From the NCBI GenBank assembly GCA_027382625.1, contig JAJKFJ010022713.1, forward strand, positions 62,001 to 126,000: a stretch of DNA of 64,000 nucleotides, read 5' to 3'. Made by a program: the position numbers and the translations under genes. Shown piece by piece: positions 12,716 to 23,072 of this stretch. How positions within the stretch are numbered: position 1 is the first letter of the stretch; every line of letters starts with the position of its first letter. Source of the DNA: Tetmemena sp. SeJ-2015 (taxonomy: Eukaryota; Ciliophora; Spirotrichea; Sporadotrichida; Oxytrichidae). The notes beneath the pieces are model-generated. The model searched no databases and was not told where the DNA came from. It saw only the letters and a list, made by a program, of their open reading frames with translations.

Positions 12716-13880
12716 ATATTGAATTTAGACTCATCATCTTCATCATCATCGTCAATCAGGGCAAGAGCTTCATCTATTTCCTTTTCGAGTTAATCTATAT
12801 CATTCTATTAGTTTATCTCTGATCTTTGGTCATTAGCAGTTGTGTCATTTTTACTTTTACTTTCTTGTTATGGTATTTCTTCATCCTATTGCAATGAGTT
12901 AAATTATAACAAGATTTTAACTTTTATATCAAAGATTATAAAAAATTATCTATATATAAATATGTTTATTTTATGCTAAAAGATAATTAAGAGTTCGTAT
13001 CTTGTTGAATATTAGAGGTATTTTCCTCCTAAGGAATGATATTTTCAGTTGATGCTTATTATTCTTGTTAGGGAGGCTCTTATTATACTTATTCCTTCTA
13101 TTGGGTAAGTGTATCCTATTTAATTTGCGCTTATCCTAATTTATTGACCAATCCTAGCTCTTAATATGACATTAAACATCATATTTTTAATTAAAAAACT
13201 TAAGCTCTGCCTTAATGATTTCAATCTGATAGAAGTATATTTAAATAATTTACTCTTATTTTAAAGTAGTTCCTCCAGAAGTCGTCTTCCTCAATTAGAT
13301 CAGGCACGATTTCCTGCCTCATTTTAGCAAGACTTTTATCTATCTTTAACATAATTTAAGCCACGTACAGGTATCTATCGTATTCAAAATCATACTCAAA
13401 CTCAAGATTTTAGACTGTCAATCTAGAAACATCAACATAAAAATACTCTTCTTAATCACAAAATTTTATATATCAAGGGACAGCTAAAAGATTTCAGCCT
13501 TTACTATTTGCTCAATTCCAATACGGTGGTTTTAGAAATCTAAGCCCCACCAAGGCAAGATTAGCAATCTTTTTTGTAAAATATTCTCAGCTGCATCTTC
13601 CTTCGCCTGAACTTGCTCAGTTAAAAGCTTAAAAGCATTTTCAATCAGCTCAGAATCATTCACATCTTCTCTTATTTGCTCACTTCGTTAAATCTTTTCC
13701 AAGAACTCATCTACAAACATTAAAGTGTTTATATGACTTGCCTATTAAATTTTCAGCTTCAATTTGCTCGTGCTCTTTCTGAAGTTTAGAAGCTTCAACT
13801 TAGATGAACTCCTTTACTTCGTTTATTTTTTGATCTACTGTTGATTTTAAAGTGGCTGCAAACTTTGTGAGGTAGTTCAT
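12706..13880 (-). CDS. BSD-domain protein
   Basis: N-terminus MNYLTKFAATLKSTVDQ, then a helical acidic region, then a BSD domain. Its signature, LAKMRQEIVPDLIEEDDFWR followed by NYFYQIEIIKAEL, appears only after a 31-bp IES is removed. BSD domains occur in TFIIH p62 and in DOS2/SYAP1-type proteins. The domain near the C-terminus plus a Glu/Asp-rich tail resembles the latter, but that is inference. The tail ends LIDDDDEDDESKFNIDL at TGA (complement 12706-12708). An additional insert near 13.7 kb breaks the N-terminal helix, possibly an intron. Confidence 0.8.
13233..13268. other. IES, 31 bp, pointer AAGTA
   Basis: AAGTA at 13233-13237 and 13264-13268 (TACTT on the coding strand). Removal restores the FWRNYFYQIEII core of the BSD domain. 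Confidence 0.9.
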
Positions 13881-13941
13881 TTTAAATTGTAATTATAAAT
13901 TATCTAGAATAATTAAGTGCATCAAACAGAAGAAGAAGATT

Positions 13942-14774
13942 ATGGGATTCTATAGTATAAACTACTTCAAAATATTCCTTCTCTGTTCTCTCTTAAGCTA
14001 AACCAAAGCTTAGTACAAATATAGAAACTTAACTATCCCTGGAACTGAAAAATACATAATATAGCATTTATAAATGCGGAATAAATGCAATGTGCTACAA
14101 GGACGCAGCCCTTAGTTTATTTATGTCAGCTGTAGTTTTGCCTACTCTCATCATAGCAGTTTTCATAATTGTGGCTATATGTGCTAGAAAGTAAATCATG
14201 ATTGAGAATTATGAAGCATCTTAAAAACTGAAGCAAGTCAGAGCAGTGTTTCTTAAAAAATATTAAGTTTTATTTTTTGTTTGACAGCAAATATGAACCA
14301 TAGATGAGCGAGGATTAGATAAAATATTTTAATTAGTTTATTAATGAGGAAGCTATAAATTCAGCAGCCATCGCATATCTAAATGAAGTTAGAGTGCAGA
14401 CCTTCCCAGAAACCACAACTATATTTTTTTTATTACTAGTTTATCTATATCCTCATTGAAATTGGGGAGCTTTAAGAAAAAGAGAGCTGAAATTTAAGAT
14501 AAAGCAGACAACGATATAGACTTGATGAATCCTCATATGCCTGAACATGCACTCACTAAGTAGGGAATTCAAATAGATGAACTGATGTTCGATGCACATA
14601 AGTATGAATTTAAAGAGAAGTTTAAAAATATACTCTATTATAATTAATATTTTAAAGTTAAGAGCTAAAATTCTTTCTGAGAGGCAAGCCACGAAAGAAG
14701 CAATCAAAGAAATGCTAGAGAAAAAACAGTAAAGAAAGAAACTCAAAAAGAAAATGCAACAGGAAGAATCGTGA
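13942..14774 (+). CDS. Single-pass membrane protein with cytoplasmic coiled coil
   Basis: MGFYSINYFKIFLLCSLL looks like a signal peptide, with possible cleavage near SQTKAQ. A short lumenal part follows, then one strong membrane segment (LPTLIIAVFIIVAICA), then a charged cytoplasmic domain with helices (IMIENYEASQKLKQVRAVFL; ATKEAIKEMLEKKQQRKKLK). Three IESs with pointers TGC, AAATAT and AAGTT restore the frame; a further insert lies near 14425-14462. TGA is at 14772-14774. The family is not recognised. The topology suggests a type I membrane protein. Confidence 0.65.
14086..14095. other. Possible mini-IES, 7 bp, pointer TGC
   Basis: TGC at 14086-14088 and 14093-14095. Deleting 7 bp joins RNKC to YKDAALSLFM and connects the signal-peptide frame to the membrane-segment frame. 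Confidence 0.55.
14258..14294. other. IES, 31 bp, pointer AAATAT
   Basis: AAATAT at 14258-14263 and 14289-14294. Removal joins VFLKKY to EPQMSEDQIKYF in frame. Confidence 0.75.
14618..14659. other. IES, 37 bp, pointer AAGTT
   Basis: AAGTT at 14618-14622 and 14655-14659. Removal joins HKYEFKEK to LRAKILSERQATKEA in frame. Confidence 0.78.
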
Positions 14775-15428
14775 AAGCTGGAAATTAATCAAACTAGAAC
14801 TTCAATGAATTAAACAAATAGAAATGACATATTAATAGTAATAACATTTTAATGCAGATATTTTATTCATTATTTAAAACAAATAAAATGTACTAAAAAA
14901 AGTTGTAATGATTTTTAAATAAAGAACTTGCAACCAGATCAATATTAGAAGAATAATTTGATGGAGTAGTAATTCAGTAAATCTAACTAGCTTGCCGAAT
15001 ACAGAGGATCAATCGGATATCATTATCCTTATAGCAAATTTGAGTCATTCAAGTCCTAGTACCTTTTCATCGAACGAATCTAGCAAAGGATCAAAGCGCT
15101 CCTTCTAATGCTTTTGATAGTGGCCAGAACTCAAACTCACTCACTTACTATTTAATATATTTAATTTATCTTAGAGAAAAGGACAAATAGATTATCATTA
15201 TGTAAATATAGCTATTTTAAATAGATCATGGCGATGCCTTTTCAAAATATAGGCAATTTTTAAAAGGGTAATTTAATTCAAGTCAAATCCTAATACCTTG
15301 AGAAATAGACGAAGATGATTTATGATATCTCTATCACCCTCCCTTTCTATAATCCTTTCTATTATTATCTATCTTGATCATAAAATTAAAAATAATAATT
15401 TATCAGTGAAAACAATTTGATCTAAACT
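14775..15428. other. AT-rich spacer with one possible small coding piece
   Basis: Mostly AT-rich. About 14925-15150 (+) can be read, with TAA/TAG as Gln, as NLQPDQYQKNNLMEQQ then AEYRGSIGYHYPYSKFES. That is more protein-like than its surroundings, but it has no clear start, stop or homolog. It may be a small gene or a piece of a neighbour. Confidence 0.3.
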
Positions 15429-16156
15429 ATGATGATGAAACAAATGAACTCTGAAGAAAAGAGACTTCTAATTTTAAAATTCTTCTCTTTACTTGCAGTC
15501 ACTTCGCTACTTATAGCTTGTAAGAATATATCCCATGTTTATCATTTTTACAGCTATACTTCAACTAATTGAGGGCACGAAGTTTACGATATAAGAATTA
15601 GTGATGGTCTATAATATGTAAGAATTTTAGAAATAAGATGATGAATGTATGTTAGAGTATTTTCTGTCAGTATGGTGGTGACTGAGGTGAATCAGTACTA
15701 TTTTGAGAATTTCGTAGTAGAATTCCTGCCTTTTCTTAAGCTGAGATACGGGAAGCCTGCCTTTTATTTCATGTAAGCCTTGCAAATTTGGAATTGGCTT
15801 ATTCTTTTTGTCTTATCTAAAATGCTTGATATAGAGTTGGAAGCTTTTGTTTTGAGCCTGAGACTGACGTAATGGGTCACTGTATGTTCTATATCGGCAT
15901 AATTTTGATGGCTTTGAGCATGCTCTGGAGTCTGTACTACTATCAGAGGTCGCTCGTGAGCCCCACAGACTACAGAGGATTTAGCTACCCTCAAACAGAC
16001 TTTGCTAAGATAGTAAGCAGTAAGGCAATCAGTCAGTAGATGAGGAGGGATGAGTTTGAGCTGGAGAGAGAGGCTTACAGGGGTATAGACATACAATAAA
16101 TAGCAGATCAAAATAATAAAACTAAGAATGCAAACTACATTTAAAATAAGGACTGA
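15429..16156 (+). CDS. Four-helix membrane protein, COPI-associated/TVP15-like
   Basis: Starts MMMKQMNSEEKRLL and has hydrophobic segments FFSLLAVTSLLIA, then (after a GT-AG intron at about 15520-15553) ILQLIEGTKFTIQELVMVYN. After an IES comes FSVSMVVTEV, then EFLPFLKLRYGKPAFYF and MFYIGIILMALSMLW. The order of four membrane segments, and a loop of the form F.FL...GKP.FYF, resemble small Golgi tetraspan proteins of the COPI-associated/TVP15 group. This is family resemblance, not proof. The cytoplasmic tail is charged (MRRDEFELEREAYRGIDI) and ends at TGA 16154-16156. A further insert at about 15775-15855 is needed to link FYFM to SFCFEPETD; its pointer is not resolved. Confidence 0.6.
15616..15649. 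other. IES, 29 bp, pointer ATGTA
   Basis: ATGTA at 15616-15620 and 15645-15649. Removal gives VMVYNMYVRVFSVSMVV, a continuous membrane segment. Confidence 0.78.
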
Positions 16157-16385
16157 ACAAGAAAACTAAAATACAATCAACCCATGAGTAGTGCAGTTGA
16201 TAATCTGAATCTTATTTATTCATAAATTTACTCCAATTTTAATTTCTAAAATCTAAAAACATACTCTACTTTCATAATCGAAGATCTTTGTAAATATATA
16301 ATTTCTGTCTGTGAAATATTTCAAATTTTAACTGATAGAGAAATAAATGCATCGTCATAGTGCACTTTGATTTTATTAAAAGTAA

Positions 16386-18411
16386 ATGGCAGAATTTTAG
16401 CTCGTTATAAACCCTCTTACTGAAAGCAACTTGAATGCTCTATAGTAAAGTCTACTTGATGACGTAAGATAAAAATAATTAAGAATCTCCTTTAGAAAGA
16501 TAGGAACTATGCACAATAAAAGCAGTCGAGGAAGAAATACTTGAATGAAGAGGATGTATTTGATAGAGTTGGCGCATTAGGTAAGCTTTTCTTAGATTAT
16601 GAACAACTCTTTAGGGTTGTTTTAATTCGCAGCTTTACCAGTGACCTTCATAGCTTTCATATTTGAGGGTTATATACTCTACCCTCTCTGCCTTCTAGCA
16701 TTGATGCCTGACTACGTCTGCTTCGACTATAATGATGCTACAGAGACAGGCAGCCCCTCTCAAGGTCCTTCTTTCTTCCATTGCTCAAATGAAGATACTT
16801 GCAGACCATAGTACAATTTTGAAGTTTAATAGCTCACAAATGGAAACGAAGATTTCCTAAGGTGAAGCGGTTTTTTCATAAATTGGGAAAACTAGACAAG
16901 TATACACAACTGGGTTGAGCCTCTTGGCTTAAGGTGCTCTCCAGAGTGGCAAATTGGTTTCCTCGGGGCCATTTATTTTATAGGAAATGTGGTTGGGAGT
17001 AGTCACCTCTCAAAGTATGGTGACACCCATGGAAGAATAAAGTTGTTAAGATTAGCGATGAGTGTATTTATAATTTAAGTGCCTCTGTTGTGATGCTAGC
17101 CACCATGATGTACTTGGTGCATTATAAGCCAGTAGTTTTCTTTCTACTATTTGCACTTGGCTACCTCTCGTGCATAAGAATGAACTTCAGCTTCATCTAT
17201 GGCTCTGAGATAATAAAGACCTCGCACTCTACAGTAATCTGTAGCTTTTACAATACATTAGATGGTCTGACAATGATTCAGGCAGCCATTTACTTCAAAT
17301 ACATATCAAAAGACTGGCTCACGCTCTATTGGTACTTCCTCATGATTTCTATTTAAATCCAATTTAATGTCAATAATTGAAAGATAGAGTTAAAATTAAA
17401 TTGTCGGCACCCTTGCAAGTTTTGTGATGCCTGAGTCTCCTAGGTATCTAATAAGCATTGGCGATTTCAAGAGAGCAAGAGAGTCCTTCAATTTCATAGC
17501 TAGAATGAACGGGAAAAAGCCACTAGACCCCAACACAGAATATAATTAGCTACTTTTAAAAAGAACGATTCGTTGAAGAGCTAGAGTACCAAAGCCATAA
17601 GAATTAGCATTCAGGATTCTTCGGAAGAGAGGAAGTTAAACTAGACACAGAGGAAAAATATCGCAAAGGTTAAGATGACGATAATGAAGAGCATGATGGG
17701 CTAACAACGATTTCCTCCAAGTCTGACTTTTGGAGTCTCTTTACAATAAAGCTCTATGTAATCAACTTGATCATGATGAATATTGCTTGGTGTGCCTCGT
17801 GCTTTACTTACTACATGGTAGGCTTTTATATCAAGTATATACCAGGTGATGTCTTTCAAAACGTCATAATATCTTCATCTCAGAATCAATGGCATGCTCT
17901 AATTTATAACCAAATGTATTTTAAGATGCTTGATATCAGGATTCATCGCTCTGGTAATCGGCACTAAGAATACTCTGATTATGTGCTTTACTATTGGAGG
18001 AGTGTTTGGCTTAGCTCTTGCCTTCATAGATCCCAAGTATGATTATTTGATTCTGCTTTGCTTGCTTTTGTCAAAGTTTGGAGTCTCCAGCTCTCTGAGT
18101 CTTTGCTTCCTCGTGACCTCAGAGTATTTCCCTATTATCTCATTTCAAATTATAAGCTTAAAATTTGTATCTACAGTGCCTCTGTGTTCGGAGCCTGTAG
18201 CTTATTCGCAAGAGTGGTGTCTATCTTTGCTCCTCTGATAGCAGAGATCAACCCTCCCCTCCCTATGATAATCTACGGAGTGTTTTGCTTCATGAGTGTT
18301 CTAGGAACTACCTTCCTGGCTAAGGACAAGAAAGCACAAGCAGCTATTGATGAGGCCCTACTACAAGCTAGTCCGTTAAACAAGACAGCCACTAATCGCA
18401 ACTAAAACTGA
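16386..18411 (+). CDS. Major facilitator transporter A (SV2/organic-solute type)
   Basis: First of three tandem paralogs. Features shared with B and D: an N-terminal DRVG.LG.F element, an LMPDY motif after the first membrane helix, the MFS loop motif GDTHGRIKLLRLAM between helices 2 and 3, the central FVMPESPRYLIS motif typical of sugar/organic-ion and SV2-like carriers, and YYMVGFYIKYIPGD after a long cytoplasmic loop. The substrate is unknown. A 32-nt GT-AG intron follows LLDD and a second follows GAL. IESs at 17061, 17351, 17894 and 18136 are supported by homology; an in-frame TGA lies at 16863. Frame steps near 17555 and 17870 are unresolved. It ends at TGA 18409-18411. Confidence 0.85.
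16859..16867. other. Possible mini-IES, 6 bp, pointer AAG, carrying an in-frame TGA
   Basis: AAG at 16859-16861 and 16865-16867 flank TGA 16863-16865. Deleting 6 bp gives EDFLSGFFINWEN and removes the only stop in this stretch. Paralog B keeps the frame open at the matching place. Confidence 0.45.
17061..17081. other. IES, 17 bp, pointer AGTG
   Basis: AGTG at 17061-17064 and 17078-17081. Removal gives LRLAMSASVVMLATMM, a continuous transmembrane helix. Confidence 0.85.
17351..17402. other. IES, 49 bp, pointer ATT
   Basis: ATT at 17351-17353 and 17400-17402. Removal gives YFLMISIVGTLASFVMPES in frame. Confidence 0.85.
17894..17930. other. IES, 32 bp, pointer ATGCT
   Basis: ATGCT at 17894-17898 and 17926-17930. 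Removal gives ESMACLISGFIALVIGTK, matching LFACLISG in paralog B. Confidence 0.85.
18136..18171. other. IES, 32 bp, pointer TATC
   Basis: TATC at 18136-18139 and 18168-18171. Removal gives SEYFPIIYSASVFGAC, aligned with EYFPTAYSSTVFGAC in paralog B. Confidence 0.88.
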
Positions 18412-18534
18412 TTTGAGGAGAGAGATATAATCGCTTTCTTTTTTGTGAATTAATCTGAAATATTAAGGATTTAAATTTCGTAAATTAACAGCTCTTAAAT
18501 TAAATATCAACTTTATATAAATAGCCGGTAAAAT

Positions 18535-20656
18535 ATGAACCGCAAAAATTAATCTTCTCACAACTTGCTTGACAAAGATTTCAGATTCACTCTTATCGAG
18601 TCTCAAGATGTTTAGTCACTTAAAGATCATCTTTTGGAAAAAGATCAATAACTTATTGAAGGAAGAGACCCTGATAATGAAGAAATATTTTAGAATTAGA
18701 GAGATGCTCTTGCTGCAGATGAGGATGAAATGGTAAATCGAAAAGAGGTCAAGATCTATGATTATGAGCAACTCCTAGATAGAGTTGGTGGATTTGGTAA
18801 GCTATAAGTTTTAAGTATCAGGTTTAATGAGTTGTTGTAGGAAAATTCTAGTTCAAAGCAATATTCATGACTGTAGTGTCTTTTATAACTGAGGGCTGTC
18901 TAGTCTACTCTTTCTCTTTCCTAACTCTGATGCCAGATTACATGTGTAATGATGGTGAAGGTGAAGGAGTCTATCATTGCAACAGGATGTAGACTTGTGA
19001 TTATGTAAATCAAGAGATGCTCATAGATCAAGAAATCTAAAGTTAATAAGGATGGTCAATAAACTGGCAGAATTAAACAAGCTTATTCAACTTAGTTGAA
19101 GAGTTAAATCTTAGATGCGCTGAAAACTGGGAGATAGGATTCTTGGGATCCCTAATAATTTTATACTCGTTGATTTTTATATCAAAATTAGGATCATGCT
19201 ATTTTATGGGAGCAGTTTTTGGAAATCTGTTCTTATCGCGTTTAGGAGATACGATAGGAAGAATTCAAATGATGAGAATCGGAGTGACACTATTCACTCC
19301 TGCTCTATACTTTCTTCCTCTTTGTAAGCACTAGCATTTATGTGAACTACATACTTATGTTGCTGTTTGGGAGTCTCACCAGCTTCCGAGTTAGCATAAG
19401 TTATCTGTATGGACAGGAGATTGTGAAATCTACTCAATCGAACTTAATTGGAAGCCTCTACAATATTATTGACTCCCTCTCAATCAATACATTTTAAACT
19501 TATTGTAATTAAACTAAAATTAAGTTATAAAATGATCATAGCCTCTCTTTACTACAAATTCATCTCTAACAATTACATCGGTATCCACATGTTTTTCTTC
19601 TTCCTAATCCTTGCTTCAACTATGATTAGTTACTCTCTCCCTGAATCACCCAAGTTTCTGATCTCAACCAAGAAATACAAGTAGGCAAGATCAGCGTTAA
19701 ATAAAATAGCACTTACTAACGGGCGTAAGATGCTTGATGGCTAATGCGAATTATTAAAAGACGAAGTTCTAATGAATAAGAAGAGAAGACTCAGATAAAT
19801 CTAAGTTTAAAACCTAAGGAAGATGTCTTAGCAGCTTTCTATTGATCATGTAAATAGAACTCTAGATTCTCTTCAATCTCAATATCCAGGCTAACACTCG
19901 ATCTTACAATCTGATACAGAATAGAGTGTACTTACTCAACTTGGTTTTAATGAGCATCACTTGGGCTTCTTCAACCTTCACTTACTACATGGTGGGTTTT
20001 TACATAAAGTATATCCCTGGAGATATTTTCAACATGGTTATTGTGTCATGCCTAGCTGAATTATTTGCGTGCCTGATTAGTGGCATACTTTCAAGCAGAT
20101 TAGGAACAAAGAAATGCCTCTTCAGCTCTTTCTTATTGGGAGGACTCTTTTTGGGATATCGATCATCTTTATTTCTCCTCAAAATGGAGGGTTCTTATCT
20201 CTTTATGCCTTCTGCTCACTAAGTTTGGAGTTTCAAGTGCCTTCAATCTAATCATAAAATGTAAATAATGTAATCTATGTTTCTTAGTTACTGCAGAATA
20301 CTTCCCAACTGCTTATTCTTCTACAGTTTTCGGAGCATGCAATTATAAATATAGATTCCGCTCATATGAATTGACATTAAGCTAATTATGAATGTGTTTG
20401 CCCGAATAATGTCAATATTTGCTCCTTTGATTGCAGAGGTGCCAGCCCCAGTTCCAATGATTGTATATGCATGCTTTTGCTTCATGAGTATGCTTGGAAC
20501 CACACTCTTAGTGAAACATGAAGATGCAGATAATAAGATTGACGATATAAATATATCAGATACCATCTTTTAAATTTTATTTTATTTTATATTTTACTTA
20601 GCAAGAGCTCTTATCCAAATAAGAGGGAAAGAGACTTCGACTATGAATTTGACTGA
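18535..20656 (+). CDS. Major facilitator transporter B
   Basis: Second tandem paralog, starting MNRKNQSSHNLLDKDF. A GT-AG intron follows VGGFG (about 18796-18841). Motifs: TLMPDY, RLGDTIGRIQMMRIG, SLPESPKFLIS and YYMVGFYIKYIPGD. IESs at 19146, 19483, 20245 and 20341 and possible short ones at 19310 and 19905 restore continuity. Two further frame steps near 20150 and 20210 fit one- or two-base differences in T runs. The last recognised helix is PVPMIVYACFCFMSMLGTTL. The exact stop is uncertain: the frame after SDTIF has no near TGA, and a small insert would lead to the acidic end RDFDYEFD and TGA 20654-20656. Confidence 0.82.
19146..19195. other. IES, 45 bp, pointer GGATC
   Basis: GGATC at 19146-19150 and 19191-19195. 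Removal gives IGFLGSCYFMGAVFGN in frame. The insert itself has no stop, so it would add 15 residues to a membrane helix. Confidence 0.85.
19310..19323. other. Possible mini-IES, 10 bp, pointer CTTT
   Basis: CTTT at 19310-19313 and 19320-19323. Removing 10 bp gives TPALYFVSTSIYVNY, close in length to the same helix in A. A one-base T-run error is the alternative. Confidence 0.45.
19483..19538. other. IES, 52 bp, pointer ATCA
   Basis: ATCA at 19483-19486 and 19535-19538. Removal gives DSLSIIASLYYKFISN, aligned with the IYFKYISK region of the paralogs. Confidence 0.75.
19905..19917. other. Possible mini-IES, 10 bp, pointer TAC
   Basis: TAC at 19905-19907 and 19915-19917. Deletion joins the loop frame (HSILQ) to NRVYLLNLVLMSITW. 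Confidence 0.45.
20245..20277. other. IES, 27 bp, pointer AATCTA
   Basis: AATCTA at 20245-20250 and 20272-20277. Removal gives SSAFNLCFLVTAEYFP, matching SLSLCFLVTSEYFP in A. Confidence 0.9.
20341..20393. other. IES, 50 bp, pointer AAT
   Basis: AAT at 20341-20343 and 20391-20393. Removal gives VFGACNVFARIMSIFAPL, matching GACSLFARVVSIFAPL in A. Confidence 0.88.
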
Positions 20657-20775
20657 TGAATCTATAGCCTAAAATCTATATTTCATTTTGCATCTATTCA
20701 CTTCACTATTCTTCTTCTTAACTTTTAAGATTTAAATTTAATGTTAATAGTAATTTTATTATAAAATATTTTAAT

Positions 20776-21312
20776 TTTATTTCAAGTATATTTCAAAGGA
20801 GTGGCTGTATCTGTACTACTTTTTCCTGACTATTGCATTTATGCCCTTCGTGATAAGTTTGTTCATGCCCGAGTCTCCCAAATTCCTAATCCAAAAAAGA
20901 AGGATCCTCTTAGCGAGATAGTCCTTCATATATTTATTTTTACTTCAACTAGATAGCAAGGATAAATGGAGTGGAGCAATTCAATTATATACACATATTG
21001 ATTAATTGAGAGAAAACGAGAGACTGCTTCAAGAAAGGTACAGTTACAGCTTTAGCTAATCAAACCTGGAATCTACAGCACACAAATTATTTACTGTAAA
21101 GATGTGGGCAAGCAAAATCAATCAGTCAACTAAATTAACTTGGTCGCATCTCCAAACTATTCATTATAGAATTAGGATGTAGTTTGTTGAGCGTACTCAG
21201 ACAGAAAAAGTACACTATCAACTATGTTACTCTACTGCTTGCATGGTCTGCTAGCTCTTACGCCTACTACATGATTGGTTTCTATCTTAAATACATTCCA
21301 GGAGACATTTAC
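20776..21312 (+). CDS. Transporter D, middle segment (scrambled, second in final order)
   Basis: This piece has no start and no first half. It opens inside a 14-bp pointer (20776-20789) and reads FKYISKEWLYLYYFFL, then LFMPESPKFLIQ, then the cytoplasmic loop and AYYMIGFYLKYIPGDIY. It stops at an 11-bp pointer (21302-21312). Both pointers recur exactly in the transporter downstream (22979-22992 and 23073-23083), which lacks precisely this part. One IES (20924) lies inside. A one-base step near 21190 fits a short T run (needed: DVVLLSVLRQ). The piece is the central third of gene D placed ahead of its first third. Confidence 0.9.
20924..20947. other. IES, 19 bp, pointer CTTCA
   Basis: CTTCA at 20924-20928 and 20943-20947. 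Removal gives RQSFNQIARINGVEQ, aligned with RESFNFIARMNGKKP in A. Confidence 0.88.
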
Positions 21313-22063
21313 TTTTCAAATTTAATATCATTAAACATAAAAATATCATTTATAGTGTTAATTTGAAAATCAATAAAATATAATTATATTAGGTAACAAT
21401 CACTTAAATTATCTATAGATTAAAATAATTTACAAGGAACTATAAAAATGATCGCAATTAAAAATATCGATTCTCTCTTAGCTTAATTGACTATTCAATC
21501 CAGATTTAAATAGGATTCCTCAAATAAATTATATTTTTAATAAATTCTCTGCTATTTTATATGAAATATATTTGAATGAATGAGTAAGATAGATAGGGTG
21601 TTAATTGAATAAGAGATTTCTGCTCAATACATATTAAAGAAGTGAAATTAAACAGCGAGGGCATTTAAATCAATGGAGCTAGAGGGCAATAATCTTAATG
21701 AAGGGCTCATCAAGAATCAGCCACCCAATCCAGAACTTATTGATGAAGGCTAAAATATTCAATTTTACTTTGGAGAAAATAAATATAGAGAATCCGTTTA
21801 CAAATAATTTCTTAAGTTTAATTTTTTTAAAAAAAAACTCTTAAATTAAACTCTTTAAAATAAAATTTAAGTGGGCTATAGAGGGACAAGAGCATATTCA
21901 AATGGAAGAGTAATTAAAAATAAATTTGGAAAACATTTCTGTGTATGTTCTCGCTCTACTTACTTTTAAATTTATTTTATCAAATGTTTTATAGCATTAG
22001 AGCACAATATTTTAATTATTATCATCTCCAAACTTTAAACCAGAAGCATAAGGAACGAATAGT
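21313..22063. other. AT-rich spacer between scrambled segments, with one short open frame
   Basis: Largely AT-rich. An ATG at 21673 opens MELEGNNLNEGLIKNQPPNP then ELIDEGQNIQFYFGENKY. The hydrophilic composition resembles the variable N-termini of transporters A, B and D. It could be an unused or alternative first segment, or unrelated. The rest shows nothing recognisable. Confidence 0.35.
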
Positions 22064-22992
22064 ATGGCTGATGAGACTTTTATCTCCAGAAATAACCTAT
22101 CAGTCCAGAACTTAAATAACACCAGTTTGTTGAGCCTTTATATATAGAAGAAGAGTAAGCTGAAAAATGATGCTAAATATTTTGTTTATAGACAAGGTAT
22201 ATGGGATTTGAGGAGGCTTTGGACCGAGTAAAATCATTAGGTAATCATATTTTAAACTGATTAGACATAGGTAAATTAAATAACTAATCTATCTTTTTAT
22301 TTTTATAATTTCACGTGCTGACTGCAATCATGTGTGTTCTTGCATATTCTATGGACGGCTACACTGTGTATGGATTATTTTCATACTCTACTTACTTTGA
22401 TGCCTGATTACTACTGCGTCGATGAGAATAGTTCTCACTAGTGTATCGCAGCCAAGACGTGTGAGAGCAAATATAATAATCAGCTCCAGCAATATATTTT
22501 AATTTAAAATCATTAGATAACTAGTGGGTTCACTAAAATTAAACCGGATATTACATAGATTGGCAATCTCCAACAAGCCTCTCAAATTGGGTCTAGACTT
22601 TAGATCTCAGATGCGCATCACCTACACAAATCGGATTCTTTGGTTCTGTAATTTTCATCGGTCTTGGACTTGGGACTTTAGCCTGGCTCGATTTGGTGAT
22701 GAATATGGCAGAATTAGGACACTTAGAGTTGGACTATTTAATAAAATGCTGTAAATTTAAATGGCTATTTCTGAGTTTGATAGTCTTTTTGCTGCTAGTA
22801 TTTTTATAAACTAGCATAGAACTAACCTATTTCTTCCTGTTTGCTTTGGGATTCCTCTCTACAATAAGATTAAATGTGAGTTTCATTTATGGCTCGGAGG
22901 TTTTCAAGGAAAAGCATGGGTCGATAATGGGTTCTTTAACTCTTGGTATGGACTCATTGACTATGGTGATAGCTAGCATTTATTTCAAGTAT
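22064..22992 (+). CDS. Transporter D, first segment (first in final order)
   Basis: Starts MADETFISRNNLSVQN. It carries the paralog elements ALDRVKSLGKF, LLTLMPDYYC, ALARFGDEYGRIRTLRVG and SIYGSE-like FIYGSEVF. It ends in SLTMVIASIYFKY at the 14-bp pointer 22979-22992, after which the downstream sequence loses homology. A 30-nt GT-AG intron spans 22241-22270. IESs at 22178, 22274, 22369, 22492 and 22734 restore the frame. Near 22673 one C appears to be missing (ALARFG). The last codons continue exactly in the segment at 20776. Confidence 0.88.
22178..22200. other. IES, 20 bp, pointer TAT
   Basis: TAT at 22178-22180 and 22198-22200. Removal gives NDAKYMGFEEALDRVKSLG. Confidence 0.7.
22274..22310. 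other. IES, 33 bp, pointer AATT
   Basis: AATT at 22274-22277 and 22307-22310, directly after the GT-AG intron. Removal gives SLGKFHVLTAIM, aligned with GFGKFQFKAIFM in B. Confidence 0.75.
22369..22378. other. Mini-IES, 7 bp, pointer TAT
   Basis: TAT at 22369-22371 and 22376-22378. Deleting 7 bp gives TVYFHTLLTLMPDY, equal in length to LVYSFSFLTLMPDY (B) and ILYPLCLLALMPDY (A). A one-base correction would leave two extra residues. Confidence 0.65.
22492..22551. other. IES, 56 bp, pointer ATAT
   Basis: ATAT at 22492-22495 and 22548-22551. Removal gives QQYYIDWQSPTSLSNW, aligned with the SINWQNQTSLFN region of B. Confidence 0.8.
22734..22770. other. IES, 31 bp, pointer CTATTT
   Basis: CTATTT at 22734-22739 and 22765-22770. 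Removal gives LRVGLFLSLIVFLLLVFL, a clean transmembrane helix. Confidence 0.9.
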
Positions 22993-23072
22993 GATATAAT
23001 AATCTACAGCTGTTGACACTTCTATTCAAGGAACCAAAGATGTGGGAATATTATAGTGAAGATATAATTATA

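Noticed and set aside
17864..17878. 11-bp IES with pointer TCAT in transporter A
   Set aside because: It restores the frame but leaves the helix about four residues shorter than paralog B, while a one-base change keeps equal length. Undecided, so not listed.
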